Of a DNA stretch of 64,000 nucleotides, positions 34,626 to 43,749 are shown in pieces. Numbering within the stretch: the stretch's first letter is position 1; every line of letters begins with the position of its first letter. Under the pieces are notes generated by a model. That model saw nothing but the letters and a program-made list of their open reading frames with translations, was not told the origin of the DNA and searched no databases. The position numbers and the translations under genes are program-made. The DNA is from Halioxenophilus sp033283405 (GTDB lineage Bacteria; Pseudomonadota; Gammaproteobacteria; Pseudomonadales; Cellvibrionaceae): NCBI RefSeq assembly GCF_033283405.1, contig NZ_JAWMQR010000005.1:186001-250000 (forward strand), read 5' to 3'.

Positions 34626-34932
34626 TTTAGTGTGACCCTGGTCTAATTTTCATTCCGGGCAGCCAGAAAATTGGCGCGGTTTTGAGGGGCGAAGTCAGGC
34701 CCTGACAAACTGAGTCATGCGAAAGGCAGAGTCCCATAGCCAGCCTAGTCTCCCTCGTATTAGGGCGCTGTCGGGCACATTGGAGCGTGGTCGAACGGGC
34801 TTACAATCGCTTGTTTGAGAAACAGACTGATCACCGGTTATAAAACTACAACAACTAAAGAGAATATTTGAGTGACCGGGCAAGGGTGAGTCCAGAGTTC
34901 AAATCAATGCCAGAATTTGAAGGTCAATAGCG

Positions 34933-36378
34933 ATGTGGAAAGAACTAAAAGTGCTGGTTATCGATGATAATCTGCAAAGACGCCATGATTTAAAGGTTGT
35001 ATTGGATTTTATGGGGGAGCCGGCAGTGGTTGCCGGCTCCTCTGATTGGCAAGCGCTGACTCTTGAAGGTAACCATAGCCCCGACTCCTTTGTGGCAGTC
35101 CTGGTTGGCTGCGACAACCAGGAGATACAACAACTGCTGGCTGAGCTGAAGGAGTGGGATTCCCGTCTGCCTTTCATCTTTGTGGGTGCCAGTCCTAAAC
35201 TGGATGATCAGGCCAGTGATGAGTCGAGCCGATTTATTGGCCAGTTGGGCGGTTCCCCCTCTTATGCCACGCTGATGGATATTCTGCACCGGGCACAGCG
35301 CTTTCGCGAAGCACAGGAGCGCAGCAAGCAGCACCAGAACAAGCAACGTCCTATCCACCTGTTCCGAAGCCTGGTTGGCACCAGCCGCAAAATCGCCAGT
35401 GTGCGCGAAATGATGGCGCAGGTGGCCGACAAAGAGGTCAGTGTTCTGATCACTGGCGAATCGGGTACGGGCAAAGAGGTGGTCGCCCGCAATCTGCACT
35501 ACAGCTCCAAGCGCCGCAATGCCCCCTTTGTGCCGGTCAACTGTGGTGCTATTCCCGCGGAGCTGTTGGAGAGCGAGCTGTTTGGCCACGAAAAGGGCGC
35601 CTTTACCGGGGCAATCAGTTCCCGCGCGGGACGCTTTGAACTGGCCGAGGGCGGTACCCTGTTCCTCGATGAGATCGGCGATATGCCTCTCAATATGCAG
35701 GTGAAATTACTGCGTGTTCTGCAGGAGCGTGTGTTTGAGCGGGTGGGCAGCAACAAACCTCAGCCAGTGAATGTGCGAGTGATTGCCGCCACTCACCGCG
35801 ATCTGGAGCAGATGATCACCGACGGCTCCTTCCGCGAAGATCTCTACTACCGCTTGAATGTTTTCCCCATCGAAATGCCCTCACTCAGTCAACGTGCAGA
35901 AGATATTCCGATTCTGATCAACGAATTGGTCTCCCGCCTGGAGAGTGAAAACCGCGGGTCGGTGCGCTTTAATTCCGCCGCCATCCTCTCGTTGAGTCGC
36001 CACCCCTGGCCTGGCAACGTCCGCGAGCTGGCTAATTTGGTGGAGCGAATGGCCATCGTTCACCCTTACGGTGTGGTCGGCGTACAGGATTTACCTGAGA
36101 AGTATCGCCATGTTGAGGTCGAGGAGGAGTTCGAAGCTTTGGCCGAGCAGGAGAACGCACCGGTGATGGCCAGCATGGGCGACACCACCTTGCTGCCGGA
36201 CGACGGTATCGACCTGAAAGAGTACCTCACCAATCTGGAGCGGAATCTTATTCAGCAAGCCCTGGACGACTGCGGTGGCGTAGTGGCCAGAGCGGCTTCC
36301 CGGCTGGCGATTCGGCGCACCACCCTGGTTGAGAAGATGCGTAAATACGGTTTGCACAGGGCTGAGGTGACTGGCTAA
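34933..36378 (+). CDS. fleQ: Flagellar master regulator FleQ (sigma-54 activator)
   Basis: This is a 481-aa enhancer-binding protein. Residues 1-120 form a FleQ-type degenerate receiver that lacks the usual phospho-acceptor Asp (VAVLVGCDNQE at that place). Residues about 145-380 form the AAA+ domain with Walker A GESGTGKE (175-182), the sigma-54 contact loop GAFTGA (222-227) and Walker B LFLDEIG. The C-terminus is a Fis-type helix-turn-helix (GGVVARAASRLAIRRTTLVEKMRKYG). In Pseudomonas FleQ activates fleSR, fliE, fliL and flhA operons and is antagonised by FleN; all these partners are in the window. It is followed by its own terminator. Confidence 0.95.
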   Translation: MWKELKVLVIDDNLQRRHDLKVVLDFMGEPAVVAGSSDWQALTLEGNHSPDSFVAVLVGCDNQEIQQLLAELKEWDSRLPFIFVGASPKLDDQASDESSRFIGQLGGSPSYATLMDILHRAQRFREAQERSKQHQNKQRPIHLFRSLVGTSRKIASVREMMAQVADKEVSVLITGESGTGKEVVARNLHYSSKRRNAPFVPVNCGAIPAELLESELFGHEKGAFTGAISSRAGRFELAEGGTLFLDEIGDMPLNMQVKLLRVLQERVFERVGSNKPQPVNVRVIAATHRDLEQMITDGSFREDLYYRLNVFPIEMPSLSQRAEDIPILINELVSRLESENRGSVRFNSAAILSLSRHPWPGNVRELANLVERMAIVHPYGVVGVQDLPEKYRHVEVEEEFEALAEQENAPVMASMGDTTLLPDDGIDLKEYLTNLERNLIQQALDDCGGVVARAASRLAIRRTTLVEKMRKYGLHRAEVTG

Positions 36379-36398
36379 CCGTTAATAATCGGAACACG

Positions 36399-36427
36399 AA
36401 AACCGCGGCCATGCCGCGGTTTTTTTT
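36399..36427 (+). terminator. Rho-independent terminator of fleQ
   Basis: Stem AAAACCGCGGC / GCCGCGGTTTT with loop CAT and a run of T residues, 21 bp after the fleQ stop. Confidence 0.92.
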
Positions 36428-36440
36428 GCGCTGGAAATTT

Positions 36441-36454
36441 GTCAGGAAATTGAC
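36441..36454 (+). promoter_or_regulatory. FleQ-type box upstream of fleSR
   Basis: GTCAGGAAATTGAC matches 12 of the 13 fixed positions of the Pseudomonas FleQ consensus. It ends 50 bp upstream of the -24 element, an enhancer position like that reported for P. aeruginosa fleSR. Confidence 0.7.
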
Positions 36455-36504
36455 TGTCTCAGATGTTTATTTATAACCTATTGATTTTAAATAAAAAAAT
36501 AGAT

Positions 36505-36520
36505 TGGCATTGCTATTGCT
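36505..36520 (+). promoter_or_regulatory. Sigma-54 (-24/-12) promoter of fleSR
   Basis: TGGCAT-TGCTA-TTGCT with GG and GC 10 bp apart, about 90 bp before fleS. A near-identical element precedes fliL. Confidence 0.88.
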
Positions 36521-36610
36521 GTATACGCTTTAACGAGTGAGAAATTTGACGTTTTGCTAAGCGCCCGAGTTTGACTCACTCATCAATTGATTGCAGCAAA
36601 GGAAACCGCT

Positions 36611-37831
36611 ATGAGTTTATCGTCGCTGGAGAGCCAATCCATCGCCTCGAACACTCGCAAGCCCAGCCCGCTGTTGGCGGTGGCCAGGAAGAAAAAGCAG
36701 AGCCCGGAACAGGCCGCCGCGCTGACCAGCAGCTTTCATCTGCTGGAGCATCGAGTTGATGAGTTGAATCAGCAGTTGCACGAGCTGCAGTCGGAAAAAG
36801 AGTATCAGGATGAACAGAACCAGGTTCTGCACGGCCGCCTGAGTGCGGTCATCGATGTGGTTCCGGCCGGTATCGTCATACTCGATGCCAACGGTGTCAT
36901 TACCGAATTCAATAGCCAGGCTCAACAGCTGCTGGAGTGCAGCCTGCAAGGGCGTCTGTGGCGGGAGGTGCTGCAGGAGTGCTTCAAGCGCCGCTTGGAC
37001 GACGGCCACGAAATCTCCACCACCACCGGCCGCCGACTCTCTATCTCGACCCGCAGCCTGGGAGAACAGCAACGCGGCCAGATAGTACTGCTCTCAGATC
37101 AGACAGAAACCCGTCGTCTGCAGGCGCTGGTAAGCCATCAGCAGCGTTTGGCGGCACTGGGCCAGATGGTATCGGCCCTGGCCCACCAAATCCGTACACC
37201 GCTGTCGGCGGCTCTGCTCTACGCCGCTCACCTGTGTGATCAACCTCTGCCCGAACCTCAGCGCGAGAAGTTCTCCCATAAGCTGCGTTCCCGGCTGCAG
37301 CACATGGAGCGCCAGGTGCGCGACATGCTGTTGTTTGTTAAGGGCGAATTACCGCTCAACGACCGCATCACTGGTGAACAGTTTGTCGCCGAGTTTGAGG
37401 AGGCGCTGGAGGTGCCGGTGCGGGAGTTTGAAGCCACCATCAACTGGCACATTGCCACTCGGGATTTTACGCTGCGCTGTAATAGAGATGCGTTGGTTAA
37501 TGCCTTGCTAAATTTGGTAAACAACGCACTGCAAGCCTACGAGGAGTGCTCCGAGCGCCCCTTTGGCAAGCGCATTGATATCACTCTGACGCTGGTGCAC
37601 GGCAAGTTGCAGATTGCTGTGCGCGACTTTGGCCCGGGTATCAAGCCCGAGGTGATTGCCCGTCTCAATCAACCGTTTGTGACCACCAAGCCCCAAGGCA
37701 CGGGGTTGGGTTTGTCTGTAGTGCGGGCGGTAGCCAATGCCCACCAGGGCAGTTTCAGTTTGCAACCCCTAGAGCAGGGTGTGGAAGCGTGCTTGTCGGT
37801 ACCGCTGCTGGTTATGACTCAGCCCCAATAA
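36611..37831 (+). CDS. fleS: Sensor histidine kinase FleS
   Basis: This is a 406-aa soluble kinase that phosphorylates FleR to turn on class III flagellar genes. The start is ATG 36611, with AAGGA 7 bp upstream, not the in-frame TTG at 36587. A coiled segment (about 45-75) is followed by a PAS domain (AVIDVVPAGIVILDANGVITEFN), the phospho-acceptor His192 in SALAHQIRTPLSAAL, and the HATPase motifs NALLNLVNNALQAY, VRDFGPGIKPE and GTGLGLSVVRAV. There is no transmembrane segment, as for Pseudomonas FleS. It is 15 bp before fleR. Confidence 0.94.
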   Translation: MSLSSLESQSIASNTRKPSPLLAVARKKKQSPEQAAALTSSFHLLEHRVDELNQQLHELQSEKEYQDEQNQVLHGRLSAVIDVVPAGIVILDANGVITEFNSQAQQLLECSLQGRLWREVLQECFKRRLDDGHEISTTTGRRLSISTRSLGEQQRGQIVLLSDQTETRRLQALVSHQQRLAALGQMVSALAHQIRTPLSAALLYAAHLCDQPLPEPQREKFSHKLRSRLQHMERQVRDMLLFVKGELPLNDRITGEQFVAEFEEALEVPVREFEATINWHIATRDFTLRCNRDALVNALLNLVNNALQAYEECSERPFGKRIDITLTLVHGKLQIAVRDFGPGIKPEVIARLNQPFVTTKPQGTGLGLSVVRAVANAHQGSFSLQPLEQGVEACLSVPLLVMTQPQ

Positions 37832-37846
37832 TTAAAGGTTTGAAAC

Positions 37847-39304
37847 ATGTTTGAAATCGACGCTAATCGTCAGGTAAAACTCGTTCTCGCTGAAGATGAC
37901 CCCAGTCTGCGCGAGGCCATCAAAGACAGTCTGGAGTTGGCTGGATTTACCGTCTTTGACGCCGTGGATGGCCAGAAAGCGCTGGAGCTGGTTGCCACCC
38001 GTGGTGATGTCAATATGGTGGTCTCGGATGTCAACATGCCCAATATGGATGGCTACCAGCTACTGCAGGCGATGCGCAGCCGTTTCCCCCACGTGCCGGT
38101 ACTGCTGATTACCGCCTATGGCACTATCCACCAATCGGTGAAGGCGATTCAGGAAGGGGCGGTGGATTATCTGGTGAAACCGTTTGAGCCGCAGATGCTG
38201 ACCGAGCTGGTCTGCCGCTACACCGCTGGCACCGGCATGCTGGACCGCAATCAGCCGGTGGCGGCGGCGCAGTCCAGTAAAGATCTGTTGGCCCTGGCCC
38301 GGCGCGTGGCGCGCACCGATTCCACGGCGCTGATTTTGGGGGAGTCGGGCACCGGTAAAGAGGTGTTGGCGCGTTTTATTCACGACAGTTCTGCCCGGGC
38401 CGACAAACCTTTCGTCGCCATCAACTGCGCGGCCATTCCCGAAGCGATGTTGGAATCCATCCTGTTCGGCCATGAGAAGGGCGCCTACACCGGTGCCCAC
38501 ACAGCTGCACCTGGCAAATTCGAACAGGCCAACGGTGGCACTTTACTGCTGGATGAGATCTCAGAGATGGATATTGGTCTGCAGGCGAAACTGTTGCGCG
38601 TACTGCAGGAGAAAGAGGTGGAGCGTTTGGGGGGCCGTAAAACCATTCCCCTGGATGTACGGGTTATTGCCACCTCTAACCGCTCAATGCTGGATGAAGT
38701 AAAGGCCGGCCGGTTTCGCGAGGATCTCTACTATCGGCTGAGTGTGTTGCCTCTGCAGTGGTTGCCACTGCGTCATCGTCGAGAGGATATCGTCCCCCTG
38801 GCCGAACAGCTATTGGGTAAACATGCCCGCAAACAACATCGCTCTGGTGTTGCTTTGAGTGACGATGCCAAGCGTGCCCTGGCTGCTCACGATTGGCCAG
38901 GTAATGTCCGCGAGCTCGATAACGTTATGCAACGGGCGTTAATTCTGCAAGATGGTTACTGCATTACCGAGCGGGACCTTGGCTTCGATCTGATCAGTCC
39001 CGAAACCGATAACCGTTCCGCGCTGGTCGAGCCTTCACAATTAATGAACGACACTGTTGTGGATGCCTCCTTAAACAGTACGCCGTTTTCTGCCTGTGAC
39101 AGTGAACCCGTGGTTGATTTGGCCTCGGGATTCTTAGGGCAGGATTTAAAACAGCGGGAGTTTGAGGTGATTGTGAACACCATTCGCCAGGAGAAGGGCA
39201 GTCGTAAGCGGGCAGCGATGGCGTTGGGCATCAGCCCGAGAACCTTGCGTTACAAAATTGCCCGATTCCGCGACGCCGGCCTAATGGTTGAAGAGCGTTT
39301 ATAA
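37847..39304 (+). CDS. fleR: Sigma-54 response regulator FleR
   Basis: This is a 485-aa NtrC-type activator. The receiver domain has phospho-acceptor Asp61 (VVSDVNMPNMDGYQLL) and the conserved DYLVKPFEP. The AAA+ domain has Walker A GESGTGKE and the sigma-54 contact loop GAYTGA, the common Tyr variant of GAFTGA. The C-terminus has a Fis-type helix-turn-helix (GSRKRAAMALGISPRTLRYKI). It is translated from the fleS operon and is expected to activate rod, ring and hook operons. An imperfect hairpin follows its stop (39305-39339), without a clear T-run. Confidence 0.94.
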   Translation: MFEIDANRQVKLVLAEDDPSLREAIKDSLELAGFTVFDAVDGQKALELVATRGDVNMVVSDVNMPNMDGYQLLQAMRSRFPHVPVLLITAYGTIHQSVKAIQEGAVDYLVKPFEPQMLTELVCRYTAGTGMLDRNQPVAAAQSSKDLLALARRVARTDSTALILGESGTGKEVLARFIHDSSARADKPFVAINCAAIPEAMLESILFGHEKGAYTGAHTAAPGKFEQANGGTLLLDEISEMDIGLQAKLLRVLQEKEVERLGGRKTIPLDVRVIATSNRSMLDEVKAGRFREDLYYRLSVLPLQWLPLRHRREDIVPLAEQLLGKHARKQHRSGVALSDDAKRALAAHDWPGNVRELDNVMQRALILQDGYCITERDLGFDLISPETDNRSALVEPSQLMNDTVVDASLNSTPFSACDSEPVVDLASGFLGQDLKQREFEVIVNTIRQEKGSRKRAAMALGISPRTLRYKIARFRDAGLMVEERL

Positions 39305-39665
39305 GCAGGGCTTTATAACGGCTTTTGCTTAGCCCCTGCGTACCTCAACAACGCTTTTTTTAACCGCTGGTCAGAAATTGCTCAGCATTATTTGAATAGG
39401 AACCGCACCTGTCACAAACCTGTCAATAACAATGCGAAAAATAGTCTTGACCGCGGGGGAAAGGTGGAGTTAATTTTCGCACTGTCAACCGTTGGCCAGT
39501 ACCCGCTGGTGAGTGGTTTGCGCTGCTGGGGCTTTCTACCGTTGGGTGTGTCACTATTTGACGCACCTAGTTGGAAAGCGGACTCCAGGCGGCCAGCACC
39601 AGGCAAGGTTACCACGGTGATTCATGCAAACGTTTTTTGTTGTCTGAATTGTTGAGGGTGTTTTT
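39305..39665 (+). other. Intergenic region fleR to PA3496-like gene
   Basis: A 361-bp stretch. An imperfect hairpin lies directly after fleR (GCAGGGCT / AGCCCCTGC). Nothing else is recognisable; a + strand frame (39392-39655) lacks any domain or good start. Confidence 0.5.
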
Positions 39666-39860
39666 ATGCGTGACGAGCTGACAAACGATGCCATTGATGC
39701 CGATTTGTTAATTAACGGTCTCGACGAAGATGTCGATGCTTTTACCAAAAAGAATCAACAACTGGATTCACGTCGTCGATTGGAAGAGGCGTTGGAAGAG
39801 CGGCGGTTGAGTCGTGAAATTCAAGAGTTTGACTTCGATTTCGACGAGCTAGACGATTAA
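39666..39860 (+). CDS. Small acidic PA3496-like protein
   Basis: This is a 64-aa, strongly acidic protein ending in EFDFDFDELDD. The middle is a charged helix (SRRRLEEALEERRLSREI). It resembles the short PA3496-type family found in Pseudomonas and relatives, described as putative envelope-integrity proteins; I base this on remembered features only. The start has AGGGTG about 6 bp upstream and a terminator follows, so it is an independent gene unrelated to flagellar operons. Confidence 0.6.
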   Translation: MRDELTNDAIDADLLINGLDEDVDAFTKKNQQLDSRRRLEEALEERRLSREIQEFDFDFDELDD

Positions 39861-39871
39861 ATTTTAGAAAG

Positions 39872-39903
39872 CCCGGCCACAGTTAATTTGGCCGGGTTTT
39901 TTT
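39872..39903 (+). terminator. Rho-independent terminator after the PA3496-like gene
   Basis: Stem CCCGGCCA / TGGCCGGG with a 9-nt loop and seven T residues. Confidence 0.9.
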
Positions 39904-39984
39904 ATTGGTGCTCTATTTTTCTTAAGTGCTTAGCGAAAAGTAGTGTGCTGCTACTTGGGCGCGGCTGTGTGGCCTGCACCAGGT

Positions 39985-40138
39985 TTATATTCCGTGACTA
40001 TTGGTTTGAGACTGTTGCTCGATAGCTATCAATTGATGACTATCAATTAAGAGTTGTCAATCAATGGTTATCAATCGATAGCGCTTAATTTGTGGTTGTT
40101 AACTCGCGGTTATTAATCATCGACTATCGATACCATCG
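39985..40138. repeat. Tandem array of imperfect 14-bp repeats
   Basis: Units begin every 14 bp. Clear copies start at 40027 (TATCAATTGATGAC), 40041 (TATCAATTAAGAGT), 40055 (TGTCAATCAATGGT), 40069 (TATCAATCGATAGC), 40097 (TGTTAACTCGCGGT), 40111 (TATTAATCATCGAC) and 40125 (TATCGATACCATCG). A weaker copy is at 40083, and decayed copies are upstream at 40013, 39999 and 39985. The rough consensus is TATCAATYRATGGT. Units share elements (TCAATTGAT, GTCAAT) with FleQ-type boxes. Confidence 0.75.
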
Positions 40139-40415
40139 GACTGATTGATTCCTGCCTCCAATATCCAATTTTCTTGTTCTCGTGTGCGCTTGCGCCTATC
40201 GCTCTATTTTCTGCTGCTCCAGCCTTTTCCCTTCCTCTTTAACTTACGGTATGAGAGTGGGTGGAGTTATCCACCTTAACTGGGTTTGGCTATTCGGACT
40301 CTGGATCTTTTGCCGGTTTACTGAAGTAATGAGTTAATCGGTTCTTCTGAAAACCTGCGCGGTTTAATTTTTAAACATGGGAAATAGTTTGCCTGCGGCA
40401 ATGGGAGGCAAACTC

Positions 40416-40431
40416 TGGCCCACTTTATGCA
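40416..40431 (+). promoter_or_regulatory. Sigma-54 (-24/-12) promoter of the fliE operon
   Basis: TGGCCC-ACTTT-ATGCA with GG and GC 10 bp apart, about 150 bp before fliE. The match is good but weaker than for fleS or fliL. Confidence 0.7.
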
Positions 40432-40456
40432 CTTTCACTAGTAAGAGAATTTATTC

Positions 40457-40470
40457 GACAATTTTCTGAC
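40457..40470 (-). promoter_or_regulatory. FleQ-type box in the fliE leader
   Basis: On the minus strand this reads GTCAGAAAATTGTC, two mismatches from GTCANTAAATTGAC. It starts 28 bp past the -12 GC, the downstream placement reported for FleQ at P. aeruginosa fliE. Confidence 0.65.
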
Positions 40471-40579
40471 GCAATTTTAGTTGGCCAGCAATAGTGCCAA
40501 AAACTGATCGATTCTTGGCGCTGCCAAACTGCTGGCAGGTAACGGCTCATAAATTGGTAATTTCGAAGAGGAAAGTCAG

Positions 40580-40951
40580 GTGAATATCAGCAATCGCCCG
40601 GATATCAGCCAGTTACTGATGAACATGCGCGACCTGCGTCAACAGGTGCAGACCCCCGGTCAATCTCCTGCGGTACTGGATGTAAAAGATCGCCTTACCA
40701 TGCCGGGCACGGGTGGCGTGGAGGCCACACCGGGTTTTAGCCAAATGTTTAGTCAGGCAATTAATTCGGTTAATGAACTGCAGCAGAATGCCGGCCAGCT
40801 GTCGAGCGCGTACGCCCAGGGCGACCAGAGTGTTGATCTAGCTGATGTCATGATCGCCAGCGAAAAATCAAAAGTGGCTTTTCAGGCGACCATTCAGGTT
40901 CGCAATAAGGTAGTTGAAGCCTACCAAGACATTATGAACATGCCGATTTAA
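40580..40951 (+). CDS. fliE: Flagellar hook-basal body complex protein FliE
   Basis: FliE joins the MS ring to the rod. This is a 123-aa protein with the C-terminal family core FSQMFSQAINSVNELQQNAG and DLADVMIASEKSKVAFQATIQVRNKVVEAYQDIMNMPI. The GTG start at 40580 has GAGGAAA upstream; an ATG at 40619 would give about 110 aa, nearer the family norm. It leads the fliEFGHIJ operon from a sigma-54 promoter and is 22 bp before fliF. Confidence 0.94.
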   Translation: MNISNRPDISQLLMNMRDLRQQVQTPGQSPAVLDVKDRLTMPGTGGVEATPGFSQMFSQAINSVNELQQNAGQLSSAYAQGDQSVDLADVMIASEKSKVAFQATIQVRNKVVEAYQDIMNMPI

Positions 40952-40973
40952 GCAGAGATAGTGAACCGTAATT

Positions 40974-42677
40974 ATGGCCAGTAGCGCAGTGATGGATGAT
41001 CGTTTGGCGGATGAAGACTCCGGCAGAAAAAATTCCAGCAACAATTTAATCGAAGGCTTCAACAATCTTAATCTGGTGCGTCAGGCCGGCTTGATGATTG
41101 GTTTAGCGGCCAGTGTGGCCGTTGGATTTGCCGTGGTTTTATGGACGCAAAGCGATGACTATCGCCCGCTGTATGGCAGCCTAGACCGACTCGATTCGGC
41201 CGAAGTGGTCCAGATTCTCGAATACAACGATATCCATTTTAAGGTTGACCCCTCCACCAGTGCTCTGCTGGTGGCCGCCGAGGATATTCACAAGGCGCGT
41301 CTGAAACTGGCGGAAGCGGGTATACCAGGAGAAGCTTCTGTTGGCTTTGAATTATTGGATCAGGAGCAACCATTAGGCACCAGCCAATTTATGGAAGGCG
41401 CGCGTTACCGCCGCAGTCTGGAAGGCGAGCTGGCGCGAACCATCACCAGTGTTAACAGTGTGCGCTCTGCGCGTGTGCATCTGGCCATTCCCAAAGAGTC
41501 GGTATTTGTGCGCGATGCGCGCAAGCCCACCGCCTCGGTTTTCGTCGAACTCTACCCCGGTCGCAGCTTACAACCAGAGCAGGTAAAAGCGGTTGCCAAC
41601 CTGGTGGCCTCCAGTATTCCGGAGTTGAAAATTGAAGATGTCACGGTGGTTGACCAGAAGGGGAACCTGCTCTCTAACGGCGACGATATTCAGGCACTGG
41701 TGGAAGCATCCAAACAGCGGGAATACACCCGCAAACTGGAGAGCGATCTTATCGCCCGCGTTAACAGTATCCTTACGCCGGTGCTGGGTGAAGGCAAATA
41801 TCGGGCGGAAGTGAGTGCCGATGTTGATTTCACTGCGGTTGAGCAGGCCGACGAAGTGTATAACCCCGATCTCTCCGCTGTGCGCAGCGAACAGACCTTG
41901 GACGAACAGCGTATTGGTGAAGATGTGGCGGTGGGTATTCCCGGTGCGCTTAGCAACCAACCTCCGGGTACGGCGGCAGCGCCGGAGGTGGCCACGCCGG
42001 GTGCCGAGAGCACAACCACGCAGAATTCCAATACTCGCAAGCAGGCGACGCGCAATTACGAGTTGGATCGCACCATCAGTTACACCAAACACCAGTTGGG
42101 GAAAATTAATCGGCTTACGGTTGCGGTGGTGGTGGATGACAAACTCTCGGTCGATCCCTCTACCGGCGATGGTGTGCGTACTCCCTGGAGTGCCGATGAG
42201 CTGGAGAGGCTCACGATACTGGTAAGAAACAGCGTCGGTTTCTCCTCCGCCCGCGGCGACAGTGTCAACGTGCTTAACAGTCCCTTCTCAACAGTGTATG
42301 ACGAGCAGACCTATGAACAACCGGTTTGGCATCAGACCTGGTTCCAAAATCTGTTTAAGCAGGGGGTTGGTCTGCTGATTATTCTGGCGCTGGTGCTCGG
42401 GCTATTGCGCCCGGTGTTGAAGAGTCTGGCGGCCTCGGGTTTGAAAACCAAACAGGAGGAGGAGGCGCGCGAGTTGGCCGCCTTGGAAGCCTCCGGACTG
42501 GATGCCTTCGACTCGCTTTCCGATGAGGCAGTCACTCTCTCCGGTGGCGATGCCCTGGCGTTGCCAAGCCCAGAAGAGAGCTATGAACAACAATTAAATG
42601 CTATCCGCGGCATGATCGCTGAAGATGCTGGCCGGGTAGCACTGGTGGTACGAGGTTGGATTAACGACGATGGTTGA
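40974..42677 (+). CDS. fliF: Flagellar MS-ring protein FliF
   Basis: This 567-aa inner-membrane protein forms the MS ring and houses the export gate. The N-terminal transmembrane helix is AGLMIGLAASVAVGFAVVLW (about 41-60), followed by ring-building motifs (YNDIHFKVDPSTSALLVAAE; MEGARYRRSLEGELARTI). The second membrane helix is GVGLLIILALVLGLLRPVL near residue 465. The C-terminal cytoplasmic tail ends GRVALVVRGWINDD, the FliG-binding segment. The stop overlaps fliG by 8 bp. Confidence 0.96.
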   Translation: MASSAVMDDRLADEDSGRKNSSNNLIEGFNNLNLVRQAGLMIGLAASVAVGFAVVLWTQSDDYRPLYGSLDRLDSAEVVQILEYNDIHFKVDPSTSALLVAAEDIHKARLKLAEAGIPGEASVGFELLDQEQPLGTSQFMEGARYRRSLEGELARTITSVNSVRSARVHLAIPKESVFVRDARKPTASVFVELYPGRSLQPEQVKAVANLVASSIPELKIEDVTVVDQKGNLLSNGDDIQALVEASKQREYTRKLESDLIARVNSILTPVLGEGKYRAEVSADVDFTAVEQADEVYNPDLSAVRSEQTLDEQRIGEDVAVGIPGALSNQPPGTAAAPEVATPGAESTTTQNSNTRKQATRNYELDRTISYTKHQLGKINRLTVAVVVDDKLSVDPSTGDGVRTPWSADELERLTILVRNSVGFSSARGDSVNVLNSPFSTVYDEQTYEQPVWHQTWFQNLFKQGVGLLIILALVLGLLRPVLKSLAASGLKTKQEEEARELAALEASGLDAFDSLSDEAVTLSGGDALALPSPEESYEQQLNAIRGMIAEDAGRVALVVRGWINDDG

Positions 42678-43689
42678 GGAAGCACAGAAAGAGATGATTA
42701 ACCGTTCACGCCTGGATCAGGCGGCGGTGCTGTTAATGACCCTGGGCGAATCCGACGCGGCAGAAATTCTCAAGCATCTTGGTCCGAAAGAGGTGCAGCG
42801 TTTGGGTACCGCCATGACGCAACTGACCAATGTCCAGCAGCAGGAGGTGGAGGCAATACTCTCCAATTTTCTGACGGAGGTGCGCACACTTACCGGTCTG
42901 GGTATGGGCTCCGACAGCTACATTCGCAATATGCTGGTCACGGCCCTGGGTGAAGATAAAGCCAACGGCTTGATTGATCGGATTTTGCTGGGCGGCAACA
43001 CCACCGGCCTGGATACCTTAAAGTGGATGGAGTCGCGCAGTGTGGCCGATATTATCCGCAATGAGCACCCGCAGATTCAGGCCATTGTTATTGCCTACCT
43101 CGATGCCGATCAATCCGCAGAAATACTCTCCTTTTTCCCGGAGAAGATGCGTCTGGATATTATGATGCGGGTGGCTTCACTCGATACCGTCCAGCCGAGT
43201 GCCCTGCAAGAGCTGAACAATATTCTGGAGAAACAGTTCTCCGGCAACGCCGGTTCCCAAACCAAAACCATGGGTGGCGTAAAAGTGGCGGCGGAGATTG
43301 TCAACAATCTCGACAGCAATGTGGCGGCGGAGCTGTTGGAATCCATTAACGACGTCGATGAAGACCTGGGTATTCAAATTCAGGATCTCATGTTCGTCTT
43401 TGACAACCTGAAAGATGTCGACGACCGCGGTATTCAAACCCTGTTGCGTGAGGTCTCGTCGGATATTCTGATCATCGCCCTGAAAGGTGCGGATGACGAT
43501 CTGAAAGAGAAGATCTTCAAAAATATGTCGAAACGTGCGGCGGAGTTGTTGCGCGATGACTTGGATGCAAAAGGGCCGGTTAAATTATCGGAAGTGGAAA
43601 GTGCGCAGAAAGAGATTCTGGTGATTGCCCGTCGCATGGCCGATGCCGGAGAGATCAATCTGGGTGGCGGCGGCGAGCAGATGCTGTAA
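42670..43689 (+). CDS. fliG: Flagellar motor switch protein FliG
   Basis: FliG sits on the MS ring and transmits torque from the stators. The 339-aa length is standard. The N-terminal domain is LDQAAVLLMTLGESDAAEIL. The middle domain has EHPQIQAIVIAYLDADQSAEIL (shown in part), including the conserved EHPQ motif. The C-terminal torque helix contains LMFVFDNLKDVDDRGIQTLL with its alternating charged residues. The start overlaps fliF, so translation is coupled. Confidence 0.96.
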   Translation: MVEEAQKEMINRSRLDQAAVLLMTLGESDAAEILKHLGPKEVQRLGTAMTQLTNVQQQEVEAILSNFLTEVRTLTGLGMGSDSYIRNMLVTALGEDKANGLIDRILLGGNTTGLDTLKWMESRSVADIIRNEHPQIQAIVIAYLDADQSAEILSFFPEKMRLDIMMRVASLDTVQPSALQELNNILEKQFSGNAGSQTKTMGGVKVAAEIVNNLDSNVAAELLESINDVDEDLGIQIQDLMFVFDNLKDVDDRGIQTLLREVSSDILIIALKGADDDLKEKIFKNMSKRAAELLRDDLDAKGPVKLSEVESAQKEILVIARRMADAGEINLGGGGEQML

Positions 43690-43749
43690 ACCTGCGTTAA
43701 TTTGTACGTTATAGTGCGTGCCGTCATTAAGGACTGTTGAGTCAAAATC

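Larger units (their letters stand above)
34044..34932 (+). other. Long leader region upstream of fleQ
   Basis: This 889-bp region is A/T-rich between about 34200 and 34640. It holds a FleQ-type box (34612-34625) overlapping the end of a dyad (34598-34613). No -24/-12 element, credible ORF or RNA gene was recognised. A long untranslated leader or an unrecognised small RNA is possible. Confidence 0.5.
39861..40579 (+). other. Long region upstream of fliE
   Basis: A 719-bp stretch with a terminator (39872-39903), an array of 14-bp imperfect tandem repeats (about 39985-40138), a sigma-54 promoter (40416-40431) and a FleQ-type box (40457-40470). No ORF is supported. The part between 40139 and 40415 shows nothing recognisable. 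Confidence 0.7.

Noticed and set aside
39985..40138. Possible CRISPR array
   Set aside because: The units are 14 bp and contiguous with no spacers, so this is a tandem repeat and not CRISPR.
40497..40530. Second sigma-54 promoter before fliE (TGGCGC...CTGCT)
   Set aside because: The GG to GC spacing is 12 bp rather than 10; the element at 40416 has correct spacing.
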